Assembly (NCBI RefSeq): GCF_001983935.1
Contig: NZ_CP017641.1
Coordinates: 682,001-746,000 of the forward strand
Length of the DNA stretch: 64,000 nt
Reading direction: 5' to 3'
From: Fuerstiella marisgermanici
GTDB lineage: Bacteria; Planctomycetota; Planctomycetia; Planctomycetales; Planctomycetaceae
A program made the position numbers and the translations under genes. Below are positions 61,667-64,000 of the stretch, piece by piece (the stretch's first letter is position 1; the number at the start of each line of letters is the position of its first letter). The notes below the pieces were generated by a model. It worked only from the letters and a program-made list of their open reading frames with translations. It ran no database searches and was not told where the DNA came from.

Positions 61667-62704
61667 TCAAGTCCCGACATAACGAGAATAAATGGCTCGA
61701 GCGGCTGCTGGGTCCTCGGTCCCCTTCACGATCGCTCGACCGTCCGGGAACACTGTCACTTCCAAGTCAGATTCTGCCACCGCGACTCGCACCAGAAACG
61801 GATTGGACGTCACAACGCCCGCTGATTCCAGCCGCTTCGCCAGTTCCGGCAGCGAAAGCCGGGTTTTCTCAGGCGGGGAAATCTGAACGGCATTGCGACC
61901 GCACAAAATCGTCGATCCGGCCGACTGCGCACCGTCCAGCCACAGCCGTTCCCCCTTCTTACAGGCTGGGCACTCGGTTGATTCTCGCAATTTGGAGACA
62001 TCCATCTGCCGGAACGACAGATTCCACACGTCGACAATCGTCAACTGTTGAGGAACCGCGTCTTTGTGACCTGTCAGGATTTTCAAGGCCATTGCGGCCT
62101 GCAGCGATGCGATCACGCCGATAGCGGGGCCAAGTACGCCGGCTGTGTCGCAGGTTTCCGTCGAACCGGGTGGGGGAGGATTCTGCATCAGACAACGCAG
62201 GCACGCCGTCCGGCCAGGAATCACAGGCATCATTTGGCCATGGCTGCCCGTGCAACCGGTGAAGATCCACGGGATGCCGGTCTCCAGCGAGACATCGTTA
62301 ATTAGGTAGCGAATCTCAAAGTTGTCCGTCCCGTCCATGATCAGATCCACGCCCTCCGCGAATCCTCGAACGTTGTTGAAGTCGGCATCCGCAACGATTG
62401 GTTCGATTTCAATTGACGAATTGATCCGCTGCAGACGGTTGACTGCTGCAATCGCTTTGGGCAGGTGAGCCGTCACGTCATCTTCAGTGAACAGCGTTTG
62501 CCGCTGTAGGTTGCTGAGTTCCACGAAGTCGCGATCGACGATTCGTAGAAAACCAACGCCGGCCCGTGTGAGAGCATCAGCTAGTACACAACCTAATGCT
62601 CCGCAGCCGACCAGCAGCACACGACGTTCGGCCAGCGCCTGCTGACCGGCCTGCCCGACGCCGTCGAACAGAATTTGTTTTTGATATCTTGAATCTGAAT
62701 TCAT
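61667..62704 (-). CDS. ThiF/MoeB/HesA-type adenylyltransferase
   Basis: 345 residues from the ATG at 62704. ATP-binding loop VLLVGCGALGCVLADAL (33-38), RIVDRDFVELSNLQRQTLF, DGTDNFEIRYLIND and a zinc site C-L-R-C ... C-P-A-C. It adenylates the C-terminus of a ubiquitin-like sulfur carrier (ThiS or MoaD) for thiamine or molybdopterin synthesis; which one is not decidable from sequence. A 90-residue C-terminal extension (LSLPELAKRLESAGVV..VTVFPDGRAIVKG) resembles the tail of ThiF variants that serve as their own carrier or sulfurtransferase acceptor. No carrier gene is visible nearby. Confidence 0.85.
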   Translation of the reverse strand: MNSDSRYQKQILFDGVGQAGQQALAERRVLLVGCGALGCVLADALTRAGVGFLRIVDRDFVELSNLQRQTLFTEDDVTAHLPKAIAAVNRLQRINSSIEIEPIVADADFNNVRGFAEGVDLIMDGTDNFEIRYLINDVSLETGIPWIFTGCTGSHGQMMPVIPGRTACLRCLMQNPPPPGSTETCDTAGVLGPAIGVIASLQAAMALKILTGHKDAVPQQLTIVDVWNLSFRQMDVSKLRESTECPACKKGERLWLDGAQSAGSTILCGRNAVQISPPEKTRLSLPELAKRLESAGVVTSNPFLVRVAVAESDLEVTVFPDGRAIVKGTEDPAAARAIYSRYVGT

Positions 62705-62724
62705 GGCGCGAAGTGTACGAACTT

Positions 62725-63030
62725 CTACAGCTGAACGCACACCTTGCCGTCCTGCACACTGGCTTCGTAGCTGGTTTGACACAGCGTTTCGTTTAGACAG
62801 TGTCGCCCGCTGGTGACGTCAAACTGCCATCCGTGCCAGGGACAGGTGACGATGCTGCCATCAAGAGCCCCCTTGCCCAACGGCCCACCAGCGTGAGGGC
62901 AGATGCCGTCCAGCACGTGAAACGTTCCGTCGACGTTGAAGACGGCAAAGATGCGACCGTCAGCAACGACTTCAGCGGACTCGCCCGGCGGAACCGATTC
63001 GGCATCGATAAGGGGAATCACTTCCGGCAT
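62725..63030 (-). CDS. Rieske [2Fe-2S] ferredoxin-like protein
   Basis: 101 residues from the ATG at 63030. Cluster ligands C44-P-H46 and C63-P-W-H66 (DGICPHAGGPLG, TCPWHGWQFDV). Small soluble Rieske proteins of this size act as ferredoxin partners of oxygenases or as NirD-like subunits. It begins four bases after the stop of the flavoprotein gene upstream, so the two may form a redox pair. Confidence 0.9.
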   Translation of the reverse strand: MPEVIPLIDAESVPPGESAEVVADGRIFAVFNVDGTFHVLDGICPHAGGPLGKGALDGSIVTCPWHGWQFDVTSGRHCLNETLCQTSYEASVQDGKVCVQL

Positions 63031-63034
63031 TCGA

Positions 63035-64000
63035 TCACGCCATTGCCGGCTGCTGTACAGGTTCGTCAGTCGACGGCTCATCACCTGACGGCATAATGTT
63101 TCCCATCACCTTGAAGATGTCTGAAACACCCGGCTTGAAAACGTCGCCGACCAGAATGTCGACCATATTCGACTTGTACTCAGGATACTCTCTTAGGAAC
63201 GTGCCGAAGCTGAAGTCTTCTGCATAGAACGCGTAAACCAGCTTGCGAAAGTTTTCAATGCCCTGCTTGTACAGCGGCTGCCACTGCCCGAGTCGCGGGG
63301 CCGTCAGGTCGCCTCGCTGCAATGCATCGTGAATCGCATCAGCCGCGAATTCGCCACCCTTGAGCGCGAGATAGACACCGCTGGAATAGACCGGGTCGAT
63401 AAAGCCGAACGCATCGCCCACGGACAGCCAACCGTTTCCTGCCGTTTCGCTCGAATAGTAGGAGAAGTCTTTCGTGGTGAAGAAATCCGTGCAACGTTCG
63501 GCATCGACCAGTCGTTTTTCCAGAGCTGGGCAAAGTTGCAATTCGCGCTGATACACGGTTTCAGCGTCACCGTTTTCTTTTCCGAACATGTGTTCCATGT
63601 TGCCTACGCAGCCAATGCTGACCACGTTGTCCGGCAATGGAATAAACCAAAACCATGACTTGTTGTCGGACGTCTGCATGACCAGCGTCGCGCCACCGTC
63701 CTTGCCGGGGTCCCGATAGGCGTTCTTCCAGTAGGTCCAGATCGTGCCCTTCTTCAGGTGCGGATCGCGGTCTCGTTGCCCGCGGCGGTTACCGATAAAC
63801 GCAGTTTGTCCGCTTGCGTCCACCACGACTCGACTGCGAATTTCGCGTTCCGTGCGGCCGCCATCTTCGTTTAGCAATCGACACTTCACGCCGACCGCTA
63901 CATCACCTTCAAATACGACATCCGTGGCATGTCCAGACGTGTGAACGACGGCTCCCAGTTCTGTCGCGCGGTCCAGCAGCATTTGATCGAACACACCTCG
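63035..64000 (-). CDS. FAD-dependent oxidoreductase (halogenase/geranylgeranyl-reductase-like), 5' end missing
   Basis: The N-terminal FAD GxGxxG lies beyond the right edge; about 321 residues remain. RVVVDASGQTAFIG and the late motif GWLSVGDAFGFIDPVYSSGVYLALKGGEFAADAI are those of flavin-dependent halogenases and of geranylgeranyl-reductase-type flavoproteins. Whether the halogenase lysine is present cannot be seen. Paired with the Rieske gene. Confidence 0.8.
   Translation of the reverse strand, partial: RGVFDQMLLDRATELGAVVHTSGHATDVVFEGDVAVGVKCRLLNEDGGRTEREIRSRVVVDASGQTAFIGNRRGQRDRDPHLKKGTIWTYWKNAYRDPGKDGGATLVMQTSDNKSWFWFIPLPDNVVSIGCVGNMEHMFGKENGDAETVYQRELQLCPALEKRLVDAERCTDFFTTKDFSYYSSETAGNGWLSVGDAFGFIDPVYSSGVYLALKGGEFAADAIHDALQRGDLTAPRLGQWQPLYKQGIENFRKLVYAFYAEDFSFGTFLREYPEYKSNMVDILVGDVFKPGVSDIFKVMGNIMPSGDEPSTDEPVQQPAMA

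Noticed and set aside
61650-61685. tRNA T-arm-like GTGGTTCAAGTCCCGAC
   Set aside because: No acceptor stem, D-arm or anticodon arm around it, and it includes the stop codon of the ThiF-type gene.
1-64000. CRISPR array, rRNA or phage module
   Set aside because: No regularly spaced short repeats, no rRNA-like sequence and no capsid, portal, terminase or integrase-like frames were noticed; only the IS3 element and its debris are mobile.

Overview
The window most likely comes from the chromosome of a planctomycete (PVC group). The evidence is a set of protein families concentrated in that phylum: a DUF1559 prepilin-like protein followed by a small lipoprotein, a DUF1552/DUF1592 pair, a DUF1080 protein, a formylglycine sulfatase, a PVC-type haem-binding giant protein, futalosine-pathway menaquinone genes and a planctomycete-style flagellar rod/ring/hook-junction operon. 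Genes are moderately GC-rich, many lack a Shine-Dalgarno sequence, and GTG/TTG starts occur. I saw no rRNA, tRNA or CRISPR array.

Layout. 1-1785: 3' end of a UMP-CMP kinase and a secreted DUF1080 protein. 2027-9366: a tightly packed lipid-modification operon (FAD oxidoreductase, DUF1365, two cyclopropane-synthase-like methyltransferases, DUF1295 membrane protein), then a sigma-70-family factor and a membrane/thioredoxin-fold fusion, all on the plus strand. This is the best candidate for an under-described system. 9498-10836: a complete IS3-family element with a -1 frameshift site; a truncated relative lies at 49327-49800. 11156-20834: CBS protein, acetyltransferase, queA, glycosyltransferase, an orphan mraZ preceded by its own type of operator, a seven-haem cytochrome, a methyltransferase and a sulfatase. 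20965-25078: transaldolase and an SDR gene, between which the two gene ends have been tandemly duplicated around a secreted protein gene and an aspartic-protease pair. 25210-26490: small basic protein, miaE-like gene and a long inverted repeat. 26497-35570 (minus): flgF-flgG-flgA-flgH-flgI-flgJ-flgN-flgK-flgL. 35915-42000: an anti-sigma-like membrane protein and the DUF1552/DUF1592 pair. 42422-49242: hydrolase with a clear promoter, cmoB, SDR, nnrE, TPR protein, DUF1559 protein with a strong terminator, lipoprotein. 49327-50418: transposon debris. 50419-59414: membrane protein, M42 peptidase, ceramidase/PVC/cytochrome fusion, secreted P/Q-rich protein. 59503-64000 (minus): mqnE, mqnP-like ubiA, thiF/moeB, Rieske protein and a FAD oxidoreductase cut by the window end.

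How they fit together. The 2-9.4 kb block probably remodels unsaturated membrane acyl chains in response to a stress signalled through the adjacent sigma factor and redox protein. The flagellar block builds rod, P/L rings and hook-filament junction. The cytochrome, menaquinone and Rieske genes concern respiration, and queA, miaE and cmoB concern modification at or near the tRNA anticodon. All functions are read from sequence motifs and family knowledge; no database search was possible.
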